Counted from the stretch's first letter, positions 49,835 through 59,485 are shown. The stretch is DNA of 64,000 bases from Nocardioides sp. R-C-SC26 (GCF_021246465.1 NZ_JAHRHK010000010.1:53674-117673), one strand, 5' to 3'. Made by a program: numbers and translations. The notes: generated by a model not told the origin, from the letters alone.

Positions 49835-50979
49835 CAGTGGTGCGCGGGAACGCCCGCTGCCTCGTCCTCGGCCGCCTTGACGCGCAGGTTCTCGGCGACC
49901 TCGTCCTGCCAGAACTCGTTGGCCTTGGTGGTGTCGACCTCGAACTCGAAGCGATCGGTCATCTCGGCCTCGACGTCGGCGACGTCGACATAGAACTGCT
50001 CGTACCAGCGACGCAGCTGGTAGACGGGGCCGTCCTCCTCGCACAGGAGCGGGTTCTGGACCGGCACCTTGTTCTTCCAGATGTGGACGTCCTGGAGGAA
50101 TCCGTCGCCGAACATGTCGGCGTACTTCTTGCCGATGAAGTTGGCGGTCGCGTCGTCCATGCCCTCGGGCTTCTTCACGACGATGCCGTACTGCAGCAGG
50201 AACGAGTCCGGGCCGGTGGGGATGTGGCAGTTGATCAGCACGACCTCGGTCTGGAAGCCGTTGTAGTCGGTGTCGAGCCAGTTGATCATGTACGAGGGGC
50301 CGTAGTAGGTCGCCTCGGACTTCAAGAAGAGCTCGGCGCTGCCGTAGCCACCCGCCATGTCGGGGCGGCCCTTGGACTCCATGAACTGGGTCGCCTGCTG
50401 GCCCTCGAACACGTTGCGGAAGCTCGTCGGGAAGGCGAAGTGCACGTAGTAGAAGTGCGCCATGTCGACGACGTTGTCGATCAGCTCGCGGCAGTTGGAG
50501 CCCTCGATGTGCTCGGCGACCCACACCCAGTCGGTGTACTCGCCCTCGGCGAGCCCGGGCAGCTGCGGCGGCAGGATGTCGTAGTCGGCGGCGGAACCCT
50601 CGACGTCGTGCCACGCCATCAGCTGGTCGTTGACGATCGCCGTCTCGAAGCGCTGGGTGCGTGCGCGCAGCGGGACCCGACGGGCATAGGGGATCTGCTT
50701 GCACTTGCCGTCGCCACCCCAGCGCCAGTCGTGGAAGGGGCAGGCGATCTCGTCGCCCTTGATCGAGCCCTGGGTCAGGTCGCCACCCATGTGACGGCAG
50801 TACCCGTTGAGCACCTGCAGCTCGCCCTGGGAGTCCTCCCAGACGACGAGCTTGGTGCCGAACGCCTCGATCGCGTGCGGCTTACCGTCACGGAACGTCG
50901 ACGCCAGGCCCAGGCAGTGCCAGCCGCGCGCGAAGCGCTGCGGCGGCAGGCCCTGGTCTAGAAAGCGAGTCTCACCCAT
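49834..50979 (-). CDS. kshA: 3-Ketosteroid 9-alpha-monooxygenase, oxygenase subunit
   Basis: 381 residues from ATG 50979 (GGGGG Shine-Dalgarno), matching KshA length; a longer frame to 51012 lacks support. Rieske ligands C61-x-H63 and C80-x2-H83; non-heme iron motif D-x2-H-x4-H (D172, H175, H180). It 9-hydroxylates 3-ketosteroids such as androstenedione or 3-oxo side-chain CoA esters, opening ring B. It faces fadE26 across 98 bp containing a KstR-type site. Confidence 0.93.
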   Translation of the reverse strand: MGETRFLDQGLPPQRFARGWHCLGLASTFRDGKPHAIEAFGTKLVVWEDSQGELQVLNGYCRHMGGDLTQGSIKGDEIACPFHDWRWGGDGKCKQIPYARRVPLRARTQRFETAIVNDQLMAWHDVEGSAADYDILPPQLPGLAEGEYTDWVWVAEHIEGSNCRELIDNVVDMAHFYYVHFAFPTSFRNVFEGQQATQFMESKGRPDMAGGYGSAELFLKSEATYYGPSYMINWLDTDYNGFQTEVVLINCHIPTGPDSFLLQYGIVVKKPEGMDDATANFIGKKYADMFGDGFLQDVHIWKNKVPVQNPLLCEEDGPVYQLRRWYEQFYVDVADVEAEMTDRFEFEVDTTKANEFWQDEVAENLRVKAAEDEAAGVPAHH

Positions 50980-51053
50980 GGTCGGGCCCCCTTCTCGACG
51001 GATCACCAGCACGAGCTGGTGGCACTCAGACTACTCCGAGGCTAGCCCAAAAC

Positions 51054-51067
51054 GAGAACACGTTCTA
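51054..51067. promoter_or_regulatory. KstR-type operator between kshA and fadE26
   Basis: GAGAACACGTTCTA matches TnnAACnnGTTnnA at all but the first base. It overlaps the -10 element TACTCT (51066-51071), which lies 6 nt before the fadE26 ATG; a bound repressor would block that promoter. Confidence 0.75.
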
Positions 51068-51077
51068 CTCTGAGCCC

Positions 51078-52265
51078 ATGCGGATCGCCTTGGAACCCGA
51101 GCACCTCGCACTGCGCGCCGAGCTCAAGGAGTACTTCAGTCAGTTGGTCACCCCCGAGCGTCGGGCGGGCCTCGCCTCCGCCACCGGCGAGTTCGGCGAG
51201 GCCGGTGTGTACAAGGAGGTCATCCGCCAGATCGGCTCCGACGGTTGGCTGGGCATCGGCTGGCCGACCGAGTACGGCGGTCAGAACCGCTCGATGATCG
51301 AGCAGCTCATCTTCACCGACGCCGCCGCCGTCGCCGGCGTGCCGATCCCCTACCTGACGCTCAACACCGTCGGACCGACGATCATGCGCTACGGCACCGA
51401 CGAGCAGAAGGAGTACTTCCTCCCCAAGATCCTCGCCGGCGAGCTGCACTTCTCCATCGGCTACTCCGAGCCCGGCTCCGGCACCGACCTCGCCTCCCTC
51501 AAGACCAAGGCCGTGCGCGAGGGCGACGAGTGGGTGATCAACGGTCAGAAGATGTGGACGTCGCTGATCCAGTACGCCGACTGGATCTGGCTCGCCTGCC
51601 GCACCGACGCCGACCTGCCGCGCCACAAGGGTCTCTCCATGATCCTCGTGCCCGCCCAGGCCGACGGCGTCTCCTACACGCCGGTCCACACGGTCGCCGG
51701 CGTCGGCACCAGCGCCACCTACTACGAGGACGTCCGCGTGCCGGCGTCCAACCTGGTCGGCGAGCTCAACGGCGGGTGGTCGTTGATGACCAACCAGCTC
51801 AATCACGAGCGGGTCTCGCTCACCTCCTCGGCCGCGACCGAGCAGTCGCTGGAGCAGGTCCGCGCGTGGGCGCAGGAGACCAAGAACGCCGACGGCCAGC
51901 GCGTCATCGACACCGAGTGGGTGCAGATCGCGCTCGGTCGTGCGCACGCCCGCGTCGAGGCACTCGCCCTGTTCAACTGGAAACTCGCCTCCGACGCCGA
52001 CCTCGGCGTCGACCTCTCCCCCCCCCCGGCCTCGGCCACCCAGGTCTACGGGTCGGAACTCAACACCGAGGTCTATCGCACGCTGATGGAGATCGTCGGG
52101 CCGCACGCCGGACTCACCGCGGACTCCCCCGGTGCCGTGCTGCGCGGTCGTTTGGAGCGCTTCTACCGCTCCTCGCTGGTGATGACGTTCGGCGGCGGCA
52201 CCAACGAGATCCAGCGCGACATCATCGGCTACGTCGGTCTCGGGCTTCCGGCCGCGAAGCGCTGA
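51078..52265 (+). CDS. fadE26: Steroid side-chain acyl-CoA dehydrogenase, FadE26 (ChsE4) type
   Basis: 395 residues from ATG 51078. Acyl-CoA dehydrogenase segments G-W-L-G-I-G-W-P, I-G-Y-S-E-P-G-S-G-T-D-L, W-T-S-L-I-Q-Y-A-D and F-G-G-G-T-N-E-I-Q-R. Sequence and the fadE26-fadE27-fadD17 order match M. tuberculosis Rv3504-Rv3506, where FadE26-FadE27 form an alpha2beta2 dehydrogenase for cholesterol side-chain CoA esters. A KstR-type site overlaps its promoter. Confidence 0.9.
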   Translation: MRIALEPEHLALRAELKEYFSQLVTPERRAGLASATGEFGEAGVYKEVIRQIGSDGWLGIGWPTEYGGQNRSMIEQLIFTDAAAVAGVPIPYLTLNTVGPTIMRYGTDEQKEYFLPKILAGELHFSIGYSEPGSGTDLASLKTKAVREGDEWVINGQKMWTSLIQYADWIWLACRTDADLPRHKGLSMILVPAQADGVSYTPVHTVAGVGTSATYYEDVRVPASNLVGELNGGWSLMTNQLNHERVSLTSSAATEQSLEQVRAWAQETKNADGQRVIDTEWVQIALGRAHARVEALALFNWKLASDADLGVDLSPPPASATQVYGSELNTEVYRTLMEIVGPHAGLTADSPGAVLRGRLERFYRSSLVMTFGGGTNEIQRDIIGYVGLGLPAAKR

Positions 52266-52316
52266 CGCCCCGCCGTCTCCACTGACTCCTCCCCCAGCAC
52301 CAGAATAGAGACCACG

Positions 52317-53408
52317 ATGGACTTCACCTTCACCTCCGAGCAGGACGACGCTGCAGCGCTCGCCGCTCAGATCCTCAAGGACCACGCCACCAACGAGCGG
52401 ATGAAGCAGGTCGAGGCCGGCGGCGACCGCTTCGACCGCACGCTGTGGAAGGCGCTCGAGGACGCCGGCCTCATCGGCCTCGCGCTGCCCGAGGAGAACG
52501 GCGGCGCCGGGCTCGGTCTCATCGAGCTCTGCCGCGTCCTGGTCGAGGTCGGCCGCACGGTCGCGCCCGTGCCGCTCGCGGTCCACGGCCCCTCCGCGCT
52601 CCTCGTGGCCGAGGTCGGCTCCGATGAGCAGCGTGCCGAGCTCCTCGACGGCGGTCTGCTGCTCACCGCGGCGATCACCGAGGAGCGCAGCCACCTGCCG
52701 TCCCACCCGACCGTGACCGCCCACCAGGCGGATGGCGGGTGGACCTTGAGCGGTGCGAAGTCGCTCGTGCGCGCCGGCGCCGCAGCCGAGGCCTTCCTCG
52801 TCACCGCCAGCACCGACCAGGGCGTCGGCGTGTTCGTCGTCCGCGCGGACGCGCCGGGCGTGACCCGCACGGAGGGTCGCACGAGCGACCAGGACGTCGT
52901 CGTCCGGCTCGATCTGGACGGCGCCACGGCTGCGCAGCTCGGCCCGGCGGACGGCACGGCAGCCACCCGCCTGGCGAACCTGGTCGTCGTCTGCGCGGCG
53001 GCAGAGCAGCTCGGTGTCACCCAGGGTGCGCTCGCCCTCACCGCCGCCTACTCCAAGACCCGCGAGCAGTTCGGTCGCCCGATCGGCACCTTCCAGGCAG
53101 TCTCGCAGCGTCTGGCCGACGGCTTCATCGACGTCCTCGCCCAGCGCCTGACCCTGTGGCAGGCGGCGTGGCGCCTGGCCGAGGGCCTGCCGGCCGAAGT
53201 CGAGGTCGCCACCGCGAAGATGTGGGCGGCCGACGCCGGGCACAAACTCGCCCACACCACCGTGCACGTGCACGGTGGCGTCGGCATCGACCTGGACGGC
53301 GAGGCGCACCGCTACTTCACCACCGCGAAGCGCTTCGAGTTCAGTTACGGCGGAGCGACCGAGCAGGCCCTGGCGATCGGTCGCGCACTCGCGGCCGAGC
53401 CGGTCTGA
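52317..53408 (+). CDS. fadE27: Steroid side-chain acyl-CoA dehydrogenase partner, FadE27 (ChsE5) type
   Basis: 363 residues. It is shorter and more diverged than standard acyl-CoA dehydrogenases, with F-D-R-T-L-W-K-A-L-E-D near the start, T-R-E-Q-F-G-R-P-I-G-T-F-Q and V-H-G-G-V-G near the end. It is probably the second subunit of the FadE26 heteromer, in which one active site forms per heterodimer. It lies 51 bp after fadE26. Confidence 0.87.
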   Translation: MDFTFTSEQDDAAALAAQILKDHATNERMKQVEAGGDRFDRTLWKALEDAGLIGLALPEENGGAGLGLIELCRVLVEVGRTVAPVPLAVHGPSALLVAEVGSDEQRAELLDGGLLLTAAITEERSHLPSHPTVTAHQADGGWTLSGAKSLVRAGAAAEAFLVTASTDQGVGVFVVRADAPGVTRTEGRTSDQDVVVRLDLDGATAAQLGPADGTAATRLANLVVVCAAAEQLGVTQGALALTAAYSKTREQFGRPIGTFQAVSQRLADGFIDVLAQRLTLWQAAWRLAEGLPAEVEVATAKMWAADAGHKLAHTTVHVHGGVGIDLDGEAHRYFTTAKRFEFSYGGATEQALAIGRALAAEPV

Positions 53409-53443
53409 CGCCGGCTGACGAGCTGACCAGCGCCCGCCGATCG

Positions 53444-55045
53444 GTGAGTACCGAGGCTCCTCGCCCCCACGTCCGTGAGCAACTGCTCGCACGCGCCGAC
53501 GACGACCACGACGGCCTGCTCTTCGCCGAGCAGCGCTGGTCGTGGCGTGAGGTCGTGGTCGCGTCGGCGACCCGCTCGGCGATCCTGAGCGAGCTCCTCC
53601 CGCCCGGAGCCCCGCCGCACGTGGGCGTCCTCCTCGACAATGTGCCCGAGTTCGCCTTCCTGCTCGGCGGCGCGGCCCTCGGCGGCCAGGTGGTCGTGGG
53701 GCTCAACAGCACTCGCCGCGGAGAGGCGCTCGCCCGCGACATCGCGCGCGCCGACGTCCAGGTCGTGCTGACCGAATCCGCGCACGCGGACCTGCTGGCC
53801 GGGCTCGACCTGCCAGTGCCGGTGATCGACGTCGAGAGCGAACAGTGGGCCGACCTCGTCGCCGCCCACGATCACGCCGCGGTGCCGGACGCCGTGGTCG
53901 GGCCGGAGTCGTTGTTCATGCTGATCTTCACCTCGGGCACATCCGGCGATCCCAAAGCCGTGCGGGTGACGCACGAGAAGGTGGCCTACCCCGGCCAGTT
54001 CCTCTCCGAGCGGTTCGGCCTGGGCCCGGACGACGTCGCCTATCTCTCGATGCCGATGTTCCACTCCAACGCCGTGATGGCCGGGTGGGGTCCCGCCCTC
54101 GCCGCCGGCACCACTGTCGCGCTGGCCCGGCGCTTCAGCGCGTCGGGGTTCCTGCCCGACGTCCGACGGTTCGGTGCTACCTACGCCAACTACGTCGGCA
54201 AGCCGCTGGCCTACGTCATGGCGACGCCGGAGTCCGACGACGACGCCGACAACCCACTGCGGCTGGTGTTCGGCAACGAGGCCAACGAAGGTGACATCGA
54301 GGCGTTCGGCCGCCGCTTCGGATGCACCGTCGTCGACTCCTACTCCTCCACCGAGAACGCCGTGATCGTGCAACGGCTGCCCGGCATGCCGCCCGGCAGC
54401 CTCGGGCGCCCGGTGGACGGCGTCGCCGTGCTGGACCCCGAGACGATGCAGCCCACCGCCGACGCCGTCTTCGACGGCGCCGGCCGGCTGCTCAACGTCG
54501 ACGAGGCCACCGGAGAGCTGGTGAACACCCTCGGCGCCGGCGCGTTCGCGGGCTACTACAACGACACCGATGCCGAGGCCGAGCGGATGCGCGGCGGCAT
54601 GTACTGGTCGGGCGACCTGGCCTACCGCGACGCCGAGGGCTGGGTGTACTTCGCCGGTCGCACCGCAGACTGGCTGCGGGTGGACGGCGAGAACCTCGCC
54701 GCGGCGCCGATCGAGCGGGTGCTGCTCCGGAATCCCGCGGTCTCGGAGGCCGCCGTGTACGCCGTGCCCGACCCTCAGGGCGGCGACCGGGTCGTCGCTG
54801 CTCTGCGTCTCGCCGGATCGCTCGACGTCGATGACCTCGAGCCGTTCCTCGCCGGGCAGGCGGACCTCTCGCCCAAGGCATGGCCGACCTACGTACGGAT
54901 CGTCGACGACCTGCCGCGCACGGCCACCAACAAGGTCCTCAAGCGCGAGCTGACGCTGCTGGGGATCGACGACGTCGCGGGTGTGACGTGGGAGCGTGAG
55001 CCACGCGGTACGGCCTACGCCGTCCGCGCCACCGCACCCCGCTAG
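53444..55045 (+). CDS. fadD17: Acyl-CoA synthetase, FadD17 type
   Basis: 533 residues from GTG 53444. AMP-binding signature I-F-T-S-G-T-S-G-D-P-K; A8-type motif G-D-L-A-Y-R-D; a C-terminal A-T-N-K-V-L-K lysine region. Position immediately after fadE27 as in the M. tuberculosis cholesterol cluster supports the assignment; the acid it activates, probably a steroid side chain, is inferred. Confidence 0.85.
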   Translation: MSTEAPRPHVREQLLARADDDHDGLLFAEQRWSWREVVVASATRSAILSELLPPGAPPHVGVLLDNVPEFAFLLGGAALGGQVVVGLNSTRRGEALARDIARADVQVVLTESAHADLLAGLDLPVPVIDVESEQWADLVAAHDHAAVPDAVVGPESLFMLIFTSGTSGDPKAVRVTHEKVAYPGQFLSERFGLGPDDVAYLSMPMFHSNAVMAGWGPALAAGTTVALARRFSASGFLPDVRRFGATYANYVGKPLAYVMATPESDDDADNPLRLVFGNEANEGDIEAFGRRFGCTVVDSYSSTENAVIVQRLPGMPPGSLGRPVDGVAVLDPETMQPTADAVFDGAGRLLNVDEATGELVNTLGAGAFAGYYNDTDAEAERMRGGMYWSGDLAYRDAEGWVYFAGRTADWLRVDGENLAAAPIERVLLRNPAVSEAAVYAVPDPQGGDRVVAALRLAGSLDVDDLEPFLAGQADLSPKAWPTYVRIVDDLPRTATNKVLKRELTLLGIDDVAGVTWEREPRGTAYAVRATAPR

Positions 55046-55048
55046 GCT
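55043..55048 (+). promoter_or_regulatory. -10 element for leaderless sulfotransferase message
   Basis: TAGGCT overlaps the fadD17 stop codon (TAG) and lies 6 nt before GTG 55055. Confidence 0.5.
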
Positions 55049-55054
55049 CGGCCG

Positions 55055-55660
55055 GTGATCATCTCCGACGAGCACAAGCTCCTCTTCGTGCACGTGCAGA
55101 AGACCGGAGGAGTCACCCTCACCAACCTCCTCAAGTCGCAGTTGACCGACGTGCGCTCGAACGAGAAGCGACACGCTCCCCTGCGCCGGATCCTGCGCAA
55201 GGAACCGGACCTCGCCGACTACTGGATCTTCGGCTTCGTCCGCAATCCGTGGGACCGGATGGTCTCGTGGTGGTCGATGATCGAGAACTGGCGCGACTGG
55301 AGCGACCGCAAGGGGCTCGACACCGAGGAGAAGTGGAACCACTTCTGGCGCGGGTCGATGGAGTACCCCGACTTCGAGCAGTTCGTCCTGCGCGGCACCG
55401 AGGACTTCCCCCGGCTCCGCAAGCCGCAACTGGAGTACCTGCAGACGGCGAACCGCCGCGCGGACTTCATCGGACGGACCGAGCGCCTCTCCGAGGACTC
55501 CCGGTTCGCCCTCGAGCACTTCGGGCTCAGCACCGAGGGCCTCACCCACGACAACAAGTCCAAGCGCACCGGGTACCGCGACTACTACAACGCCGCGACG
55601 CGCGCGAAGGTCGCCGAGGTGTTCGACAAGGACATCCGCGCGTTCGACTACGAGTTCTGA
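55055..55660 (+). CDS. Sulfotransferase family 2 protein
   Basis: 201 residues. H-V-Q-K-T-G-G near residue 13 is the 5'-phosphosulfate loop and F-V-R-N-P-W-D-R about residue 61 the 3'-phosphate motif of PAPS-dependent sulfotransferases. It would transfer sulfate to a carbohydrate or lipid hydroxyl. Steroid sulfation is a tempting idea because of its place 9 bp after fadD17, but it has its own promoter-like element and no steroid-specific motif is visible. Confidence 0.82.
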   Translation: MIISDEHKLLFVHVQKTGGVTLTNLLKSQLTDVRSNEKRHAPLRRILRKEPDLADYWIFGFVRNPWDRMVSWWSMIENWRDWSDRKGLDTEEKWNHFWRGSMEYPDFEQFVLRGTEDFPRLRKPQLEYLQTANRRADFIGRTERLSEDSRFALEHFGLSTEGLTHDNKSKRTGYRDYYNAATRAKVAEVFDKDIRAFDYEF

Positions 55661-55722
55661 GGCCGAGCGCCTGCCTCGGCCGGCGGTGCTGGTGGCGAGG
55701 AGGCCGGTGGGGGTGTCGTGAC

Positions 55723-55745
55723 GCCCCGCTCGTTCCTCGTGGGGC
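55723..55745. repeat. Intergenic hairpin repeat, loop GAGGAACGA, copy 3 (inverted)
   Basis: GCCCCGC / GTGGGGC arms (with one G-T pair) around TCGTTCCTC, the complement of GAGGAACGA. It is in the 215-bp convergent spacer between the sulfotransferase and flavin oxidoreductase genes; a Thr/His-free, repeat-like GGTTTCGAGGCCC region follows. Confidence 0.75.
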
Positions 55746-55875
55746 TCCTCAACCACGGGGGGTTTCGAGGCCCTCGCCGGCGCTCGGGCACCTCAACCAC
55801 CGTCGAGCTGGGGCGGATACGTCGAAGGGCCCGGCCACCGAGGCGGCCGGGCCCTTCCACTTCCCTGTACTGGGC

Positions 55876-56979
55876 CTACTGGGCGAGCTTGTCGAGACGG
55901 CTGACCGTCTCGGTGAACTCGCGCACCAGGTCCGCGACGACGTCCGCGACGGGACGGACCTCGTTCATCCGGCCGACGATCTGCCCGATCGGCATCGAGA
56001 TGACGTCGGGGTCGTGGGCGGCGTTGATCCGGTTGTGGGCGTCGGCGACGAGCAGGTTCTGCAGCGGCATCGGCAGCGGAGCGGGAGCACCCTCCTCGGC
56101 CCAGGCCTCGGTCCACTTGGTCTTGAGCAGGCGTGCCGGCTTGCCCGTGTAGATCCGGGTGCGCACGGTGTCGGAGGACGAGGCACGCAGGAAGGCCGTC
56201 TCCCAACCCTCGTTGGAGGCCAGGTTGCGGTACTCCTCGGTGCCCAGCCAGATCGAACCGGTCCACACACCCTGCGCGCCGAGGGCGAGCGAGGCGGCGA
56301 TCTGACGGCCCGAGCCGATGCCGCCGGCGCCGAGGACCGGCACGTCGGGGCCGACCGCGTCGACGATGTCCGGCGTGAGCACCATGCTGGCGATCTCACC
56401 GGTGTGGCCACCGGCCTCGTAGCCCTGGGCGATGATGATGTCGACGCCGTTGGCGACGTGGCTCTGAGCGTGCTTGGGCGCACCCGCCAGCGCGGCGACC
56501 TTCAGACCACCGGCGTGGCACTGCTCGATGACGTCGACCGGCGGCGAGCCGAGGGCGTTGGCGATCAACACGGGGCGGTGCTGCAACGCGACGTCGACGT
56601 GCGAACGCGCGACCGAGTGCAACCAGCCGAGGACGCCGTCGCGACCCTCGCCCTCGGGCAGCGGCGGGACACCGAGCTTGAGCAGCGTCTCGTCGACGAA
56701 CTTCTTGTGCTCGTCGGGGATCATCGCGCCGAGGTCGAGCGAGCTGCCCTCGGTCGGGATCTTCATGGGCATGACGACGTCGACGCCGTACGGCTTGCCG
56801 TCGGTGTTCTCGTCCATCCAGGTGAGCGTCTTGTCGAGCTCGTCGGCGTCGTTGAACCGGACGCATCCGAGGACGCCGAGTCCGCCGGCGCGCGAGACCG
56901 CGGCGGCCACGTGCTCTGACGGGGTGAAGGCGAAGATCGGGTACTCGATCCCGAACTGGTCACACAGCGAGGTGCGCAT
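55876..56979 (-). CDS. NAD(P)H-dependent flavin oxidoreductase (nitronate monooxygenase family)
   Basis: 367 residues. TIM-barrel FMN enzyme with Q-G-Y-E-A-G-G-H-T-G-E carrying the catalytic-site His, and A-G-G-I-G-S-G-R-Q for phosphate. The N-terminus lacks the usual P-I-x-Q-A-P/M. Its ATG overlaps the fadD19 stop (TGATG), so it is co-expressed with a steroid ligase; a double-bond reduction or oxidation in sterol breakdown is inferred. I see no close match to IpdC. Confidence 0.85.
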   Translation of the reverse strand: MRTSLCDQFGIEYPIFAFTPSEHVAAAVSRAGGLGVLGCVRFNDADELDKTLTWMDENTDGKPYGVDVVMPMKIPTEGSSLDLGAMIPDEHKKFVDETLLKLGVPPLPEGEGRDGVLGWLHSVARSHVDVALQHRPVLIANALGSPPVDVIEQCHAGGLKVAALAGAPKHAQSHVANGVDIIIAQGYEAGGHTGEIASMVLTPDIVDAVGPDVPVLGAGGIGSGRQIAASLALGAQGVWTGSIWLGTEEYRNLASNEGWETAFLRASSSDTVRTRIYTGKPARLLKTKWTEAWAEEGAPAPLPMPLQNLLVADAHNRINAAHDPDVISMPIGQIVGRMNEVRPVADVVADLVREFTETVSRLDKLAQ

Positions 56980-58619
56980 CAGGCGTCTGCTCCTTGGGCA
57001 GCGAGGGCGGCTTCCTTGGCCTGGGCGTACTGAGCCTTGCCCGTGGCGTTGCGAGGAATGGTGGGAACCACGGTCAGCGACCGCGGCAGCTTGTAGCCCG
57101 AGAGGTGGTCGCGCAGGTAGGTGCGGAGGTCCTCGAGCTCGAGTTCGTGACCCTCACGCAGCTCCACGACCGCACCGACGGCCTGGCCGTAGGTGGGGTC
57201 GGGCAGGCCCACGACGAGGGAGTCGTAGACGGCCGGGTGGCGCTTGATCGCCATCTCGACCTCTTCGGGGAACACCTTCTCACCGCCGGTGTTCACGCAG
57301 TTCGAGCCGCGGCCGAGCATCGTGACGCGCGCACCCTCCTCGATGCGCGCGAAGTCACCGGGCACCGAGTAGCGCTTGCCCTCGATGTTCAGGAAGGTGG
57401 CCGCAGACTTGGCCTCGTCCTTGTAGTAGCCGACCGGGACGTGCCCGCCGCGACCCAACCGGCCGATCTTGCCGATGTCGGTGGTGACGTCGAGCGGCAC
57501 GTTGTCGTCGTCCAGCACCACGACGTGCGGGCCGAGCGAGACCACAGGACCGTCGCTGCTGATCGCGTTGGCGTCCTGCACGCCGGTGCCCTGGAAACCG
57601 GTCTCGGAGGCGCCGATGGAGTCGGTGAAGATCGCGTTCGGGAACGCGGCCATCCAGCGCTCCTTGACAGCAGGGCTGAACAGAGCGCCGCTGCTGGAGA
57701 TGACGAACAGGCTGTCGGTCTTGTACGGCGTACCGGCGTCGCGCTGGGCCTCGAAGGTCTCGATCAGCGGCCGAGCGATGGCGTCACCGGTGAAGAACGT
57801 GAGCTGGACGCCCTCGGCCTCGACGATCTCCCAGAAGCGCACGGGGTCGAAGCGCGGCTCGAGCACCGTGAGGTGGCCGGCGAAAAGGTGCATCAGCAGG
57901 CTGGCCTGGGCAGCACCGTGCATGAGGGGGGTCTGTGGGAAGGTGATCAACCGGCCCGGCTCGGGTGCCTGCTGCGACTGCGTGAACTCCTCCAGCGGCT
58001 CACCCGTGGTGAAGTCGATGCCCCCGCACAGAACGCGCCAGAAGTCCTCCTGACGCCACATGACGCCCTTGGGGAAGCCGGTCGTGCCACCGGTGTAGAT
58101 GATGTACAGGTCGTCGGGGCTGCGCTCGGCGAAGTCCCGCTCCTCGGTCTGCGCGGCGAGAGCGTCCTCCCACAGCACGCCGTCGAAGGCGGAGATGTCG
58201 GACTGGTCGTCGGGCTCGAGAGCGTCAGGGACGATCACCACGTGACGCAGCTTGTCGTGCTTGGGGAAGCAGCGCGCGATCAGCGGAGCGTAGGTGCGCT
58301 CGGCGATCAGCGCGACGACGTCGGCGTTGTCGAAGAGATAGTCCAGCTCACCCTCGACGTAGCGGTAGTTCACGTTGATGTTGACGGCACGGATCTTGGC
58401 GATCGCCAGGATCGACACGACGTACTCCAAGGAGTTCTTGGAGTAGATCGCCACGTGATCGCCGGGCTCGATGCCCTGGGCCTGCAGGTGGTGCGCGAGC
58501 CGGTTGGCCCGGCTCTCCAGCTGGCCGAGGGTCAGTGTCTGGTCGCCGACCTTGACCGCAGGGTTGTCGGGCGCGGTGTCGACCGCGTGCTCGAAGAGGT
58601 CTGCAATATTGTGGGCCAC
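56979..58619 (-). CDS. fadD19: Steroid side-chain CoA ligase, FadD19 type
   Basis: 546 residues from GTG 58619. I-I-Y-T-G-G-T-T-G-F-P-K-G-V-M-W-R marks the AMP loop, and V-N-I-N-V-N-Y-R-Y-V-E-G-E-L and P-V-G-Y-Y-K-D-E resemble M. tuberculosis FadD19 very closely. It is divergent from echA19 exactly as in that species. FadD19 activates C-26 acids of the sterol side chain. Its -10 (TAGTCT) lies beside a KstR-type operator. Confidence 0.92.
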   Translation of the reverse strand: MAHNIADLFEHAVDTAPDNPAVKVGDQTLTLGQLESRANRLAHHLQAQGIEPGDHVAIYSKNSLEYVVSILAIAKIRAVNINVNYRYVEGELDYLFDNADVVALIAERTYAPLIARCFPKHDKLRHVVIVPDALEPDDQSDISAFDGVLWEDALAAQTEERDFAERSPDDLYIIYTGGTTGFPKGVMWRQEDFWRVLCGGIDFTTGEPLEEFTQSQQAPEPGRLITFPQTPLMHGAAQASLLMHLFAGHLTVLEPRFDPVRFWEIVEAEGVQLTFFTGDAIARPLIETFEAQRDAGTPYKTDSLFVISSSGALFSPAVKERWMAAFPNAIFTDSIGASETGFQGTGVQDANAISSDGPVVSLGPHVVVLDDDNVPLDVTTDIGKIGRLGRGGHVPVGYYKDEAKSAATFLNIEGKRYSVPGDFARIEEGARVTMLGRGSNCVNTGGEKVFPEEVEMAIKRHPAVYDSLVVGLPDPTYGQAVGAVVELREGHELELEDLRTYLRDHLSGYKLPRSLTVVPTIPRNATGKAQYAQAKEAALAAQGADA

Positions 58620-58666
58620 GGCGGCGAGACTAGAACACGTTCTCGTTTTTCGCTACCGTCCGCGCC
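58620..58666. promoter_or_regulatory. Divergent fadD19/echA19 promoters with a KstR-type operator
   Basis: TAGAACACGTTCTC (58631-58644) matches TnnAACnnGTTnnA except the last base. Minus-strand TAGTCT (58632-58627) is 7 nt before the fadD19 GTG; plus-strand TACCGT (58654-58659) is 7 nt before the echA19 ATG. Both messages appear leaderless and one site could repress both. Confidence 0.75.
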
Positions 58667-59485
58667 ATGAGCGCAGAGACCGCAGAGACCTCCGGCACCG
58701 AGGCCCCGCACGCCCTGGTCGAACAGGACGGCCACAAGCTGATCGTCACGATGAACCGTCCCGAGCGGCGCAACGCGCTGACCGGGGAGATGCTCGAGAT
58801 CATGTCGGGCGCGTGGGACCGCGTGAACGAGGATCCCGAGATCCGGGTCTGCATCCTCACCGGTGCGGGCGGCGCCTTCTGCGCCGGCGCGGACCTGAAG
58901 AACATGAACAGCAAGCCCCCCTCGGAGTCGTTCGAGGACGGCTCCTACGACCCTAGCCGGATCAAGGGCCTGCTCAAGGGCTTCCGCCTCACCAAGCCGC
59001 TCATCGCTGCCGTCGAGGGCCCTGCGATCGCGGGCGGCACGGAGATCCTCCAGGGCACCGACATCCGAGTGGCCGGCGAGTCGGCGAAGTTCGGCATCGC
59101 CGAGGCCCGCTGGAGCCTCTACCCGATGGGCGGCTCCGCGGTCCGACTCCCCCGCCAGATCCCCTACACCGTGGCGGCCGAGCTGCTGCTCACCGGTCGC
59201 CCGATCACCGCGACCGAGGCCAAGGAACTCGGCCTCATCGGCCACGTCGTCCCCGACGGCGGCGCGCTCGCGAAGGCGCATGAGCTGGCCGACATGATCG
59301 CGGCGAACGGCCCGCTCGCCGTGCAGGCGATCCTCAAGACGATGCGTGACTCCGAGGGCATGCACGAGGACGACGCGTGGAAGGGCGACGCCGCCGTCGG
59401 CCGCACCGTCTTCGCCAGCAACGACGCCAAGGAAGGCCCCCGCGCCTTCGCCGAGAAGCGGAAGCCGAACTTCACCAACTCCTAA
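58667..59485 (+). CDS. echA19: Enoyl-CoA hydratase EchA19 of sterol side-chain degradation
   Basis: 272 residues. Crotonase with oxyanion-hole A-G-A-D-L-K, then [17 protein letters not shown] and W-S-L-Y-P-M-G-G-S, nearly identical to the stretches I recall in M. tuberculosis EchA19. Reported role of that enzyme is hydration of a 22-unsaturated steroid CoA ester. A 15-residue N-terminal extension is variable. Confidence 0.92.
   Translation: MSAETAETSGTEAPHALVEQDGHKLIVTMNRPERRNALTGEMLEIMSGAWDRVNEDPEIRVCILTGAGGAFCAGADLKNMNSKPPSESFEDGSYDPSRIKGLLKGFRLTKPLIAAVEGPAIAGGTEILQGTDIRVAGESAKFGIAEARWSLYPMGGSAVRLPRQIPYTVAAELLLTGRPITATEAKELGLIGHVVPDGGALAKAHELADMIAANGPLAVQAILKTMRDSEGMHEDDAWKGDAAVGRTVFASNDAKEGPRAFAEKRKPNFTNS

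Noticed and set aside
50980..51012. An 11-codon N-terminal extension of kshA
   Set aside because: ATG 50979 has a good ribosome-binding site and gives the usual family N-terminus; the extension lies in the regulatory spacer.
55876..56979. Assignment of the flavin oxidoreductase as IpdC of steroid ring C/D degradation
   Set aside because: The N-terminal sequence differs from what I recall of IpdC and no other ring C/D genes are present, so only the family is given.
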